Part shown: positions 43,693-53,058 of the stretch, in pieces
Numbering within the stretch: position 1 is the stretch's first letter
Layout of the letters: every line of letters begins with the position of its first letter
From: Roseburia rectibacter
GTDB lineage: Bacteria > Bacillota > Clostridia > Lachnospirales > Lachnospiraceae
Reading direction: 5' to 3'
Assembly (NCBI RefSeq): GCF_014287515.2
Contig: NZ_CP092473.1
Coordinates: 1,329,001 to 1,393,000 of the forward strand
Length of the DNA stretch: 64,000 bases
Translations under genes and position numbers: made by a program
Notes under the pieces: generated by a model
Told to the model about the DNA's origin: nothing
The model's input: the letters and a program-made list of their open reading frames with translations, nothing else
Database searches by the model: none

Positions 43693-45015
43693 ATGAAAAA
43701 CAGAAACAAGATCGTAGCATTTTTACTGGCAGGAGTGCTTGCAGCGGGGCATGGAAGTGTGGTGTATGCAGATGTGTCATGGGATCTGTGCGCAGTGAAT
43801 GAAAAACGCATGCGGCTGGAGGTACCGGAAAATGAAAAAAAACATACGGACAGTGCAGAAAATAATGGAAATGCAGACATTGAAGAGCATGAAATACCAC
43901 AGACCACATCGGAATATGCCGACATCGGTATTGCGTCCGTGTTAAATTATGTGAATTTACGCGCAGAGCCGTCTGTGGAAAGCGAGGCACTCGGAAAACT
44001 TTATAATAACAGTGCAGCGACGGTGTTAGAGACGGTGACGGATGAGGCAGGAGAGGAATGGTATCTGGTCAGCTCCGGTTCGGTGGAAAATGCCTATGTG
44101 AAGGCGGAATATGTAAAAGTTGGAGATGAGGATCTGGCGCGAGGCGTCAGCACGCGCTATGCGACGGTAACAACAACGACGTTGTTTGTGCGCACCGAGC
44201 CGGGAACAGAGTCATCTGTGCTTACCATGCTGCCGGAGGGTGAGGACGTGGTCGTCTATGATGCGTTGGATGAGTACGGATGGTACCGTGTGTCGACGGA
44301 GGAAGGATTGGGATACGTTTCGGGAGAGTATGTGACGATCCGGACAGAATTTCGTGTGGCAGAGTCGAAGGAGGAAGAAAAAGAGAGATTAGAGCGCGAG
44401 GAAGCGGAGCGCCAGGCGGCAGCGGCTGCGGCGGAAGCGGCAAGGAAGGCGCGTGCGGAGGAAGAAAGAAAGGCAGCAGAGGCAGCAAGAAAGGCACAGC
44501 AGGAAGCGGTAAAAACAGCAGCACAGCAGCAAAGTTCAGAAAAAACACAGCAGCAGTCACAAAATGCGCAACATGCGCAAAAAAACGATGATACTGCACA
44601 GGGAAGCAGTGATCAGGGAAAAAATAACAGTCAGTCAGGCGGTAATACAGCTACAAAGCCACAAAAAGTTTCCAATGGACAGGCGGTTGTTAATTATGCG
44701 GCACAGTTTGTAGGTAACCCATATGTCTACGGTGGCAGTAGTCTGACGAACGGAGCAGACTGTTCCGGGTTTGTGATGAGCGTATATGCAGCATTTGGAA
44801 TCAGTCTTCCACATTCTTCAAGTGCACTGCGCAGTGTCGGATACGGTGTCAGCCTGGATGCGATACAGCCGGGGGATATTGTATGTTACAGCGGACATGT
44901 GGGAATTTATGCCGGAAATAACACATTGCTTCATGCAAGTTCTCCAAGTTCGGGAATCAAATACACGTCGCCTGTCAATTATCGTGAAATTTTGTCGATA
45001 AGAAGGATCTTTTAA
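43693..45015 (+). CDS. Secreted SH3b-NlpC/P60 cell-wall hydrolase
   Basis: A 440-residue exported peptidase. A signal peptide at 1-~26 (AFLLAGVLAAGHGSVVYA) is followed by two bacterial SH3 domains (~80-145, starting SVLNYVNLRAEPS, and ~150-220, starting TLFVRTEPG), then a ~75-residue Ala/Glu/Lys/Arg-rich helical linker and a Gln/Ser/Asn-rich stretch. The C-terminal NlpC/P60 domain has C357 (NGADCSGF), H402 (YSGHVGIY) and H414 (LLHASS). It cuts peptidoglycan stem peptides, probably in daughter-cell separation or turnover. The linker codons are locally GC-rich. GGAGG precedes the ATG at long spacing. Confidence 0.94.
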   Translation: MKNRNKIVAFLLAGVLAAGHGSVVYADVSWDLCAVNEKRMRLEVPENEKKHTDSAENNGNADIEEHEIPQTTSEYADIGIASVLNYVNLRAEPSVESEALGKLYNNSAATVLETVTDEAGEEWYLVSSGSVENAYVKAEYVKVGDEDLARGVSTRYATVTTTTLFVRTEPGTESSVLTMLPEGEDVVVYDALDEYGWYRVSTEEGLGYVSGEYVTIRTEFRVAESKEEEKERLEREEAERQAAAAAAEAARKARAEEERKAAEAARKAQQEAVKTAAQQQSSEKTQQQSQNAQHAQKNDDTAQGSSDQGKNNSQSGGNTATKPQKVSNGQAVVNYAAQFVGNPYVYGGSSLTNGADCSGFVMSVYAAFGISLPHSSSALRSVGYGVSLDAIQPGDIVCYSGHVGIYAGNNTLLHASSPSSGIKYTSPVNYREILSIRRIF

Positions 45016-45237
45016 GATATTGGAAAAATCTGGGTGCGCAACCGATTGAAAGATTGTGAAGAATTCTAAAACAAAGGTGAAAAATAAGGCACATTCATGT
45101 ATTTTTGCACAAGTATAAATATACATTTTGCGACAGAAAACAAAAGCTATGTTAATATTTTGTCAAACGGGAGAAAAATAAAATCCATTATTGTCATTAT
45201 GCTTAGAAACTAAAAATAAAAAAATAGTTTCCTAAAA

Positions 45238-45266
45238 TTGACAAATGAAAAAAAATGTGCAATAAT
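45238..45266 (+). promoter_or_regulatory. Promoter of the HPr-like gene
   Basis: TTGACA (45238-45243), 17-base spacer, AATAAT (45261-45266). A TTAGAAACTA/TAGTTTCCTAA inverted repeat lies immediately upstream (45204-45234). The rest of 45016-45326 is AT-rich without a gene. Confidence 0.7.
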
Positions 45267-45326
45267 CAGCAAGCTGATAAGAAAAAACAATGTTTTTGGT
45301 TTTCGATGTAGGAAGGAATGAGTCGA

Positions 45327-45554
45327 ATGGTTGAAAGAAAAATCAAATTATCTGACACGGAGGAAGTAAAGGATTTTGTAAAGGCTGCCGGAAAATGCGA
45401 TTTTGAAATTGATGTATGTTACAGCAGAGCAGTAATTGATGCAAAATCTTTGCTTGGAATGCTTTATCTGGGTGTGTGCAAAGAGCTTACCATCAAATAT
45501 GGCGGTAGAGATGCCCGCTTTGAGCAGGTCGTAGGAAAATACGCAATAGCTTAA
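45327..45554 (+). CDS. HPr-like protein lacking the phosphorylatable histidine
   Basis: A 75-residue protein with ATG 45327 at ten bases from GGAAGG; ATG 45318 is too close to the site. The C-terminal two thirds follow the HPr fold: FVKAAGKCDFEIDVCYSRAVIDAKSLLGMLYLGV matches the AKSIMGVMSLG region that carries the regulatory serine in HPr. The segment that should contain the active His (HARPA) is absent: the N-terminus is ERKIKLSDTEEVKDFVKAA. It therefore cannot act as a PTS phosphocarrier. A signalling or Crh-like role is possible. It is followed by a hairpin terminator. Confidence 0.75.
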   Translation: MVERKIKLSDTEEVKDFVKAAGKCDFEIDVCYSRAVIDAKSLLGMLYLGVCKELTIKYGGRDARFEQVVGKYAIA

Positions 45555-45610
45555 AGCAGAGGTCATGCCCATCAGGTATTGATGTATAACAGAAGATAAA
45601 GGGATAGATG

Positions 45611-45659
45611 AAAAGACTGATTACATATATCTGGAAAGGTATGTGGAATCAGTCTTTTT
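45611..45659 (+). terminator. Terminator between the HPr-like and helicase genes
   Basis: AAAAGACTGATTACATA pairs with TATGTGGAATCAGTCTTTTT (small bulge), with a T5 run. The helicase promoter begins two bases later. Confidence 0.8.
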
Positions 45660-45660
45660 G

Positions 45661-45669
45661 TGCTATAAT
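45661..45669 (+). promoter_or_regulatory. Extended -10 promoter abutting the helicase start codon
   Basis: TGCTATAAT (45661-45669) is a perfect extended -10. Transcription would start about 7 bases later, at or next to ATG 45676, giving a leaderless message. Confidence 0.6.
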
Positions 45670-45675
45670 CCATAT

Positions 45676-48129
45676 ATGAGTACAAAGATTGAAAAGAATG
45701 AAAAAGGTGTCATAAAAATATCAGTTCGTGATCTGGTGGAATTTATTCTGCGGGAGGGGGACATTGATAATCGTCATGGACGGGGCGCTTCAGCAGAGGC
45801 GATGCTTGCAGGGGGAAGAATCCACAGGAAGATTCAAAAACGCAAGGGCAGTAATTATCATGCCGAGGTTCCACTTAAAATTGCAATAGAGGAAGACAAA
45901 TATCAGCTTGTGATCGAGGGACGTGCGGATGGAATTTTAATTGAGAGTGCAACGGAGGAAATTACATTTGCAGACAATTTTAACCATAGGACGATGCCGA
46001 TAGACTGCAAAGTCACGATTGATGAGATCAAGGGCATGTATATGAAACTTGATCTTTTAGAGGATGCGATCGGTGTGCACCGTGCGCAGGCAATGTGTTA
46101 TGCTTATATCTATGCATTGCAGCACGATCTGTCTGCTATTTCAGTGCAGATGACGTATTGCAATTTAGATACGGAAGATATCCGGTATTTTCATTATGAT
46201 TATACATTTGAGGAGCTTGCAGACTGGTTTGAGAAGCTGATAGATGAATACAAAAAATGGGCTGATTTTCAGTTTGCATGGAAAAAGCTGCGTCAGGCAT
46301 CTATTAAACCACTGCAGTTTCCATTTCCTTACAGGGATGGGCAGAGGGAGCTGGTGGCTGGTGTATATCGTACGATAAAAAGAAAAAAGAATCTTTTTAT
46401 CCAGGCACCGACCGGAGCCGGAAAGACGATATCAACGGTGTTTCCTGCAGTCAAGGCAGTGGGCGAGGATCTGGCAGATAAGATATTTTATCTGACGGCA
46501 AAAACAATCACGGGAACAGTAGCGAGAGAAGCGTTTGAACTTCTGCGCAAAAACGGATATCAGGCAAAGGTGCTTACGATCACGGCAAAGGAAAAACTGT
46601 GCCTGTGTGAAGAAATGGAGTGCAATCCCATTAACTGTCCTTATGCAAAAGGACATTATGACAGAGTAAATGATGCAGTTTTTTCTCTGCTGCAAAAAGA
46701 AGACGTGATCACGAGAGAAGTGATATTAGAGCAGGCAAAAGAATACAATGTCTGTCCGTTTGAAATGTGTCTTGATACGGCAACCTGGGTAGATGACATT
46801 ATTTGTGATTATAATTATGTATTTGATCCCAATGTTTATTTAAAACGTTTTTTTGCAGATGGAACAACAGGGGATTATATTTTTCTGGTGGATGAGGCTC
46901 ATAATCTGGTTGAGCGCAGCAGGGAAATGTACAGTGCCATTATATATAAGGAAGATTTTCTTTCGGCAAAAAAGATTTTAAAGAAATATGGTCAGGCAAA
47001 ACTGGTACGGGAACTTGAAAAGTGTAACCGTGTATTACTGGCATATAAACGCGAATGTGAAAAATACATGATCTATGAATCAATTGGAAATCTTGCATTT
47101 GACTTCATGAATGTGGCATCAGATCTTGACGAATTTCTGCAGAAATCGTCGGAGTTTCCGGAACGGAAAGATCTGAGTGAGTTTTATTTAAATCTGCGTA
47201 ACTTTTTGAATATTTATGAGTTATTGGATGACCATTATGTCATATATGCGGAACATGAGCAGGATGGGCGTTTTAAACTAAAATTATATTGTGTGGACCC
47301 ATCCAAAAATCTTCAGGAGCGGATCAATAAGGGAAATGCGACGATTTTCTTTTCTGCGACACTGCTCCCGGTGGGATATTATAAGAGTCTGCTTTCGACA
47401 GAAACGGATAATTATGCAGTTTATGCGAAGACGGCATTCCGGGAAGAACAGAAACTGCTGTTGCTTGGAAATGATGTGAGCAGTAAGTATACAAGGCGGA
47501 GTGTAGCAGAGTTTGAACGGATCGCATCCTATATAAAGAGGACAGTCGATGCCAAAAAAGGAAATTACATGGTGTTTTTCCCTTCCTATAAAATGATGGA
47601 GCAGGTTTATGATATTTTCCAGGATGAAAATCAGGCAGATCCATCTTGTGAGATCGAAACATTGATCCAGCAGCCCGGAATGAAGGAAGAAGAGAGAGAA
47701 TCTTTTTTGCAGGCTTTTTCAGAAGAAGTATCTGAAAAACGGAATGGATCGTTAGCTGCATTTTGCGTAATGGGAGGTATTTTCGGTGAGGGGATCGATC
47801 TGAAAAATGAACAGTTGATCGGTGCAATCGTTGTCGGTACAGGACTTCCACAGATCAGCAATGAGAGAGAAATCCTGATGGGATATTTTGAAAAAAGACT
47901 TGGCGCCGGTTTTGATTATGCTTATCGTTATCCTGGGATGAACAAGGTGCTTCAGGCAGCAGGAAGAGTGATAAGGACAGTGGAAGATGTCGGAGTCATT
48001 GAACTTTTAGATGAACGCTTTTTGCAGAGTGAGTATCGTGCACTGTTCCCAAGAGAATGGGAACAGCAGACAATATGCAGGGTAGATACAGTCGAACAGT
48101 ATTTAAAAAAATTCTGGAACCGTTCCTAA
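45676..48129 (+). CDS. DinG/XPD-like superfamily 2 DNA helicase with N-terminal nuclease-like domain
   Basis: An 817-residue protein. The N-terminal ~190 residues resemble a PD-(D/E)XK-type domain (HRKIQKRKGSNYHAE..., then VIEGRADGIL and DCKVT). The helicase core has Walker A QAPTGAGKTIST, an Fe-S cluster region with four cysteines (CLCEEMECNPINCPYAKGH and CPFEMC), DEAH box LVDEAHNLVERS, motif IV/V region FFSATLLPVGYY and motif VI QAAGRVIRTVEDVG. DinG/XPD enzymes unwind 5'-3' and act in repair and R-loop removal. Start choice: ATG 45676 has no Shine-Dalgarno but abuts the promoter; GTG 45643 lies inside a terminator. Confidence 0.88.
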   Translation: MSTKIEKNEKGVIKISVRDLVEFILREGDIDNRHGRGASAEAMLAGGRIHRKIQKRKGSNYHAEVPLKIAIEEDKYQLVIEGRADGILIESATEEITFADNFNHRTMPIDCKVTIDEIKGMYMKLDLLEDAIGVHRAQAMCYAYIYALQHDLSAISVQMTYCNLDTEDIRYFHYDYTFEELADWFEKLIDEYKKWADFQFAWKKLRQASIKPLQFPFPYRDGQRELVAGVYRTIKRKKNLFIQAPTGAGKTISTVFPAVKAVGEDLADKIFYLTAKTITGTVAREAFELLRKNGYQAKVLTITAKEKLCLCEEMECNPINCPYAKGHYDRVNDAVFSLLQKEDVITREVILEQAKEYNVCPFEMCLDTATWVDDIICDYNYVFDPNVYLKRFFADGTTGDYIFLVDEAHNLVERSREMYSAIIYKEDFLSAKKILKKYGQAKLVRELEKCNRVLLAYKRECEKYMIYESIGNLAFDFMNVASDLDEFLQKSSEFPERKDLSEFYLNLRNFLNIYELLDDHYVIYAEHEQDGRFKLKLYCVDPSKNLQERINKGNATIFFSATLLPVGYYKSLLSTETDNYAVYAKTAFREEQKLLLLGNDVSSKYTRRSVAEFERIASYIKRTVDAKKGNYMVFFPSYKMMEQVYDIFQDENQADPSCEIETLIQQPGMKEEERESFLQAFSEEVSEKRNGSLAAFCVMGGIFGEGIDLKNEQLIGAIVVGTGLPQISNEREILMGYFEKRLGAGFDYAYRYPGMNKVLQAAGRVIRTVEDVGVIELLDERFLQSEYRALFPREWEQQTICRVDTVEQYLKKFWNRS

Positions 48130-48136
48130 ATGGGAA

Positions 48137-49021
48137 TCAGATCGTAGGCAAAAGATTTAAAAACTCTTCTGTAGACTGTGAAACAGGAAGCGTTGGATTG
48201 ATAGCTGCAACCATCTGTCTTGATGGAAGTTTTTCTTTTGTTTTTACGATGAACAGATCTTTTGATTCACGGTTTAAACAATAGTCTGGTATGAAAGCGA
48301 TACCAAGACCGATGCGTGCAAGGTCGATTAAAAGATCGTTACTGCTAAGTTCAATCTGCGGGATCAGTTCAAGCTGATGCTGTAAAAACAGGTTATGCAG
48401 AAACTGACTTGTTGTACTCTTGCGGTCGAGCATGAGAATTGGATATTGTTTTAATTCTTCAAATGGGATCTCCTGCTGTTTCAGATTAAAATATGCTGGA
48501 TTCGCAATGAATACGTCAGTAAAATTACATACGGTTTTCTGAATATAAGAGTGATTCAGATTCGAGTTTGGAAAATTGGTTACGATCAGATCGACTTTTC
48601 CCTGATCGAGGAGATCAACACAGCTTAAAGATGTTGCATTCGTAACTTTGATCGGTACATTTGGGAATTTTTTGTGGAACTGTTTTAAATAAGGAACTAA
48701 AAAGTAACGACAGATCGTGTCACTTGCGCCAATATGAAGCTGACCGAGTCCAAGACTGCCGGAATCTAAAAGCTGGCTCTCGCCGCGCTGGATTAAGTTC
48801 ATTGCAGGTTCAATATGTTTTAATAAAACTTTTCCGGCAGGGGTTAGCTGCACCTTTTTGGTACTGCGGATGAAAAGCGGCTGATCTAACTTTTTCTCAA
48901 GAGTTTTGATCGACTGGCTGACAGCAGACTGCGAAATAAAAAGCTGTTTGCTTGCCTCAGAAAAGCTTAAAGATGTTGCTACATAATAAAACACTTTGTA
49001 TAATTCGTAATTGATATCCAT
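48137..49021 (-). CDS. LysR-family transcriptional regulator
   Basis: A 294-residue LTTR. The HTH is at residues ~3-62 (YKVFYYVATSLSFSEASKQLFISQSAVSQSIKTLEKKLDQPLF), followed by a linker helix and the two-lobed effector domain from GQLHIGASDTICRYFLVPYL to the C-terminus. It is divergent from purL with a good promoter of its own, and convergent with the helicase gene with only 7 bases between stops. A hairpin precedes its GAAAGAGGA ribosome site. The effector is unknown. CysL/GltC-like regulators share the SDTICRYFLVPYL pattern. Whether it controls purL is unproven. Confidence 0.92.
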   Translation of the reverse strand: MDINYELYKVFYYVATSLSFSEASKQLFISQSAVSQSIKTLEKKLDQPLFIRSTKKVQLTPAGKVLLKHIEPAMNLIQRGESQLLDSGSLGLGQLHIGASDTICRYFLVPYLKQFHKKFPNVPIKVTNATSLSCVDLLDQGKVDLIVTNFPNSNLNHSYIQKTVCNFTDVFIANPAYFNLKQQEIPFEELKQYPILMLDRKSTTSQFLHNLFLQHQLELIPQIELSSNDLLIDLARIGLGIAFIPDYCLNRESKDLFIVKTKEKLPSRQMVAAINPTLPVSQSTEEFLNLLPTI

Positions 49022-49034
49022 GAAGTCCTCTTTC

Positions 49035-49049
49035 TGCGGGCTGGCCGCA
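49035..49049 (-). other. Small leader hairpin just upstream of the LysR ribosome site
   Basis: Minus strand TGCGG-CCAGC-CCGCA, followed by AAAGAGGA and the start. A closely similar arrangement (GTGCC-AGCCC-GGCAC, then GGAAAGAGGA) precedes hisJ at 59361-59375. Confidence 0.45.
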
Positions 49050-49090
49050 TATCCTTTGAATGAAATACATTAACAAACATAATTACTATG

Positions 49091-49119
49091 ATTATAAGAC
49101 AGGCTTATAAATATGTCAA
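49091..49119 (-). promoter_or_regulatory. Consensus sigma-A promoter of the LysR gene
   Basis: Minus strand TTGACA (49119-49114), 17-base spacer, TATAAT (49096-49091): a full consensus match. Confidence 0.85.
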
Positions 49120-49155
49120 TGGAAACTGATAATGAGAGTATCTGAAAATATTAAT

Positions 49156-49189
49156 ATAATTAATAAATAAGATTAAATATATTAATTAT
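49156..49189. promoter_or_regulatory. AT-rich inverted repeat, candidate LysR-type site
   Basis: ATAATTAAT (49156-49164) and ATTAATTAT (49181-49189) are perfect arms separated by 16 bases. It lies between the two divergent promoters and just upstream of the purL -10, where LTTR activation sites are usual. Confidence 0.4.
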
Positions 49190-49206
49190 GCTTATTTTAG
49201 AACCTA

Positions 49207-49215
49207 TGTTATACT
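49207..49215 (+). promoter_or_regulatory. Extended -10 promoter of purL
   Basis: TGTTATACT (49207-49215), ~40 bases before the start codon. No purine riboswitch is recognisable in the short leader. Confidence 0.6.
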
Positions 49216-49254
49216 TTGAAAAGATAAATGGAAACTGAGAATGGAGGTTACCAC

Positions 49255-52200
49255 ATGAGCAGTGTAAAACGTGTATATGTTGAGAAGAAACCGGAATATG
49301 CAGTCCGGGCAAAAGAATTGCAGTCTGAAATCAAAAGTTATCTTGGAATCAGTGGTGTGACGAAGGTTCGTGAACTGATCCGTTATGATATTGAAAATAT
49401 TTCCGGGGAAACTTATAAGAAAGCCCTGGTAACCGTTTTTTCTGAACCGCCGGTAGATGATATTTACGAGGAAGAATTTGATTTAAACGGAGCGAGAACA
49501 TTTTCCGTAGAGTTCTTACCGGGACAGTTTGACCAGAGAGCAGATTCCGCAGAACAGTGCGTGAAATTATTAAATGAAGAGGAAGAGCCGATCATCCGCA
49601 CCGCAGTGACTTATGCGATCGAGGGATCAATCAGTGACGAAGAGTTTGCAGCGATCAAAAAACACTGCATCAACCCGGTCGATTCAAGAGAGACAGGCTT
49701 AGAAAAACCTGAGACTTTAGTGCAGAGTTTCCCGGAGCCGGAGGATGTTAAGATCTTTGACGGTTTCCGCGGGATGCCGGAGACTGAGTTAAAGGCATTA
49801 TATGATTCTTTGAATCTTGCGATGACATTCAAAGACTTTTTACATATCCAGAACTATTTTAAGAATGACGAAAACCGTGATCCATCCATGACAGAGATCC
49901 GCGTGCTTGATACCTACTGGTCAGATCACTGCCGTCATACTACATTCTCCACAGAGCTTAAAAATGTGGCATTTGATGATGGATATTACTGTGCACCGAT
50001 GAAGGCGACTTATGAGGATTACTTAAATACTCATAAAAACCTGTATGCAGGACGCAGTGATAAGTTTGTATGCCTGATGGATCTTGCGTTAATGGCAATG
50101 AAACGTCTGAAAAAAGAAGGAAAATTACAGGATCAGGAAGAGTCCGATGAGATCAATGCATGTTCTATTGTTGTTCCAGTCGAAGTAGATGGAAAAACAG
50201 AAGAATGGCTTGTTAACTTTAAGAATGAGACACATAACCATCCAACAGAGATCGAGCCATTTGGTGGTGCTGCTACCTGTCTCGGTGGTGCGATCCGTGA
50301 TCCGTTGTCAGGACGTACCTATGTATATCAGGCAATGCGTGTGACCGGTGCTGCAGATCCGACCGTTCCTGTTTCAGAGACGATTTCCGGAAAACTTCCG
50401 CAGAAAAAATTAGTGAGAGAGGCTGCACACGGATACAGTTCCTATGGTAACCAGATCGGTCTTGCAACCGGATATGTCAAAGAAGTTTATCATCCGAACT
50501 ATGTTGCAAAACGTATGGAGATCGGTGCTGTTATGGGTGCTGCGCCAAGACGTGCCGTACAGAGACTGACTTCTGATCCGGGCGATATCATTATCTTACT
50601 TGGAGGAAGAACCGGACGTGATGGTATCGGTGGTGCCACAGGTTCTTCAAAAGCACACAATACAGAGTCCACAGCAGTCTGTGGTGCTGAAGTACAGAAA
50701 GGTAACCCGCCGACAGAACGTAAGATCCAGCGTTTATTCCGCCGCGAGGAAGTAGCACATATCATCAAAAAATGTAACGATTTCGGTGCGGGCGGTGTTT
50801 CTGTTGCAATCGGAGAACTTGCAGATGGACTTCGTGTACAGCTTGACAAAGTGCCGAAAAAATATGCAGGATTAGACGGAACTGAGCTTGCAATCTCCGA
50901 ATCACAGGAGCGTATGGCAGTTGTGGTATCACCTTCTGATGTCAAGACTTTCTTAGGCTATGCAGCAGAGGAAAATTTAGAGGCTGTTGAAGTTGCTGTT
51001 GTTACCGAGGAGCCGAGACTTGTTTTAGAGTGGAGAGGAAAAGAGATCGTAAATATTTCCCGTGCATTCTTAGACACCAACGGTGCCCATCAGGAGACCA
51101 ATGTTGCAGTTGATATGCCAGTACCGGAGGATAATTACTTAAATAAGATTTCTACACCAAAAGTTGCAGACGCTGTTGCAAAGAACGATATGAAAGCAGC
51201 ATGGCTTGCAGAACTTGCTGACTTAAATGTCTGCTCACAGAAAGGTCTTGTGGAGATGTTTGACGGTTCCATCGGTGCAGGAAGTGTTTATATGCCGTTT
51301 GGTGGAAAATACCAGCTCACAGAGACACAGTCTATGGTAGCGAAACTTCCGGTAGCCAATGGAAAATGCGATACCGTAACCATGATGGCTTATGGTTTTG
51401 ATCCATATTTAGCAAGCTGGAGTCCATATCACGGTGCAATCTATGCGGTGTTAGAATCTTTGTCGAGAATCGTGACTGCAGGTGGTGATTATAAGAAGAT
51501 CCGTTTTACATTCCAGGAATATTTCCGCAGAATGAACGAAGATCCGAAGCGCTGGAGTCAGCCGTTTGCAGCACTTCTTGGAGCTTACAATGCACAGATC
51601 GGATTTGGACTTCCTTCCATCGGCGGAAAAGATTCCATGTCCGGAACGTTCAATGATATTGATGTACCGCCGACACTGGTTTCTTTTGCAGTGGATGTTG
51701 CAAAAGAGCAGGATATCATCACACCGGAGTTAAAAACCGCTGGAAATGAACTGTTATACTTTACGATCGATAAAGATGAATATGATGTGCCGGTTTATGC
51801 ACAGGTTATGAAACTTTATGATGTGATCCACACACTGATCCAGAAAGGTGCTATTGTTTCTGCATATGCACTTGACGGAAAAGGTCTTGCAGCAGCACTG
51901 GCAAAGATGGCATTTGGTAATAAACTTGGCGTAACTGTGGATGCAGATGTGACGACAGATACACTGTTTGCTCCGGGTTTTGGTAACATCGTAGCAGAGG
52001 TTCCTGCAGGTAAGACAGCAGAAATCTACGAGGCACTGCAGAATGCAGGTTTATCTGCAAATGTAAAGAGAGCAGGTTCTGTCAACGGGGATGCAGCATT
52101 TATCTGTGGCGATATGAAACTTGCGATCGATGAGGCATTAAATGCATGGACAGGCACTTTGGAAAAAGTATTCCCAACCCGTGCAACTGAGGATAAAGAA

Positions 52201-53058
52201 GAAGTAAAAACAGATCTCTACCATGTAGATTCTGTTTATGTATGCAAAAATAAAGTGGCAAAACCAACCGTATTTATTCCGGTATTTCCGGGAACAAACT
52301 GCGAGTACGACAGTGCAAAAGCCTTTGAGCGTGCGGGTGCGGATACGATCGTTAAGGTATTTAAGAACCTAAATGCAAGCGATATCCGTGAGTCCGTAGA
52401 CGAATTTACAAAGGCAATCGATCAGGCACAGATCATCATGTTCCCGGGTGGATTCTCCGCCGGTGATGAACCGGAAGGATCTGCAAAATTCTTTGCAACT
52501 GCATTCCGCAATGCAAAGATGACAGAGGCTGTTATGAAACTCTTAAATGAGAGGGATGGTTTAGCTCTTGGTATCTGTAACGGATTCCAGGCACTGATCA
52601 AATTAGGACTGGTACCTTACGGTGAGATCCGCCCACAGGCAGCAGATTCCCCGACACTGACCTACAATACGATCGGACGTCATATCAGTAAAATGGTATA
52701 TACAAAAGTTGTTACAGACAAGTCCCCGTGGTTAGCACAGGCGGAACTTGGAAAAGTATACTGCAACCCGGCATCCCACGGAGAGGGACGTTTTGTTGCA
52801 CCAAAAGAATGGTTAGATAAACTGTTTGCAAACGGTCAGGTTGCAACCCAGTATGTCAATGAAGCAGGTGTTCCGACCATGGATGAAGAGTGGAATGTCA
52901 ACGGTTCTTACTGTTCCATCGAGGGTATCACAAGTCCGGATGGACGTGTGCTTGGTAAAATGGCTCATTCTGAGAGACGTGACAGAAGTGTTGCAATGAA
53001 CATTTACGGAGAGCAGGATCTTAAAATCTTTGAGTCCGGTGTAGCATATTTTAAATAA
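49255..53058 (+). CDS. purL: Phosphoribosylformylglycinamidine synthase, single-chain PurL
   Basis: A 1267-residue fused enzyme: step 4 of purine synthesis, converting FGAR plus glutamine and ATP to FGAM. ATG 49255 follows GGAGGT; the frame from 49228 has no site. Order: N-terminal PurS-like region, AIRS-type synthetase halves with YWSDHCRHTTFST, FKNETHNHPTEIEPFGGAATCLGGAIRD and GGVSVAIGELADG, and a second half with SIGGKDSMSGT. The C-terminal glutamine amidotransferase has PGTNCEYDSAKAFERAG, PGGFSAGDE and the nucleophile C1108 in GICNGFQALIKLG, then CNPASHGEGR. It is complete and appears monocistronic. Confidence 0.97.
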   Translation: MSSVKRVYVEKKPEYAVRAKELQSEIKSYLGISGVTKVRELIRYDIENISGETYKKALVTVFSEPPVDDIYEEEFDLNGARTFSVEFLPGQFDQRADSAEQCVKLLNEEEEPIIRTAVTYAIEGSISDEEFAAIKKHCINPVDSRETGLEKPETLVQSFPEPEDVKIFDGFRGMPETELKALYDSLNLAMTFKDFLHIQNYFKNDENRDPSMTEIRVLDTYWSDHCRHTTFSTELKNVAFDDGYYCAPMKATYEDYLNTHKNLYAGRSDKFVCLMDLALMAMKRLKKEGKLQDQEESDEINACSIVVPVEVDGKTEEWLVNFKNETHNHPTEIEPFGGAATCLGGAIRDPLSGRTYVYQAMRVTGAADPTVPVSETISGKLPQKKLVREAAHGYSSYGNQIGLATGYVKEVYHPNYVAKRMEIGAVMGAAPRRAVQRLTSDPGDIIILLGGRTGRDGIGGATGSSKAHNTESTAVCGAEVQKGNPPTERKIQRLFRREEVAHIIKKCNDFGAGGVSVAIGELADGLRVQLDKVPKKYAGLDGTELAISESQERMAVVVSPSDVKTFLGYAAEENLEAVEVAVVTEEPRLVLEWRGKEIVNISRAFLDTNGAHQETNVAVDMPVPEDNYLNKISTPKVADAVAKNDMKAAWLAELADLNVCSQKGLVEMFDGSIGAGSVYMPFGGKYQLTETQSMVAKLPVANGKCDTVTMMAYGFDPYLASWSPYHGAIYAVLESLSRIVTAGGDYKKIRFTFQEYFRRMNEDPKRWSQPFAALLGAYNAQIGFGLPSIGGKDSMSGTFNDIDVPPTLVSFAVDVAKEQDIITPELKTAGNELLYFTIDKDEYDVPVYAQVMKLYDVIHTLIQKGAIVSAYALDGKGLAAALAKMAFGNKLGVTVDADVTTDTLFAPGFGNIVAEVPAGKTAEIYEALQNAGLSANVKRAGSVNGDAAFICGDMKLAIDEALNAWTGTLEKVFPTRATEDKEEVKTDLYHVDSVYVCKNKVAKPTVFIPVFPGTNCEYDSAKAFERAGADTIVKVFKNLNASDIRESVDEFTKAIDQAQIIMFPGGFSAGDEPEGSAKFFATAFRNAKMTEAVMKLLNERDGLALGICNGFQALIKLGLVPYGEIRPQAADSPTLTYNTIGRHISKMVYTKVVTDKSPWLAQAELGKVYCNPASHGEGRFVAPKEWLDKLFANGQVATQYVNEAGVPTMDEEWNVNGSYCSIEGITSPDGRVLGKMAHSERRDRSVAMNIYGEQDLKIFESGVAYFK

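Noticed and set aside
44222-44599. Proline-rich minus-strand and Gly-rich plus-strand alternative frames in the NlpC/P60 gene
   Set aside because: By-products of the GC-rich Ala/Glu/Lys linker codons; no ribosome sites.
47324-47851. 175-codon minus-strand frame in the helicase gene
   Set aside because: Antisense to conserved helicase motifs; no independent support.
49215-49254. Purine or PRPP riboswitch before purL
   Set aside because: The leader from the predicted start is only ~35 bases, too short for such an aptamer.
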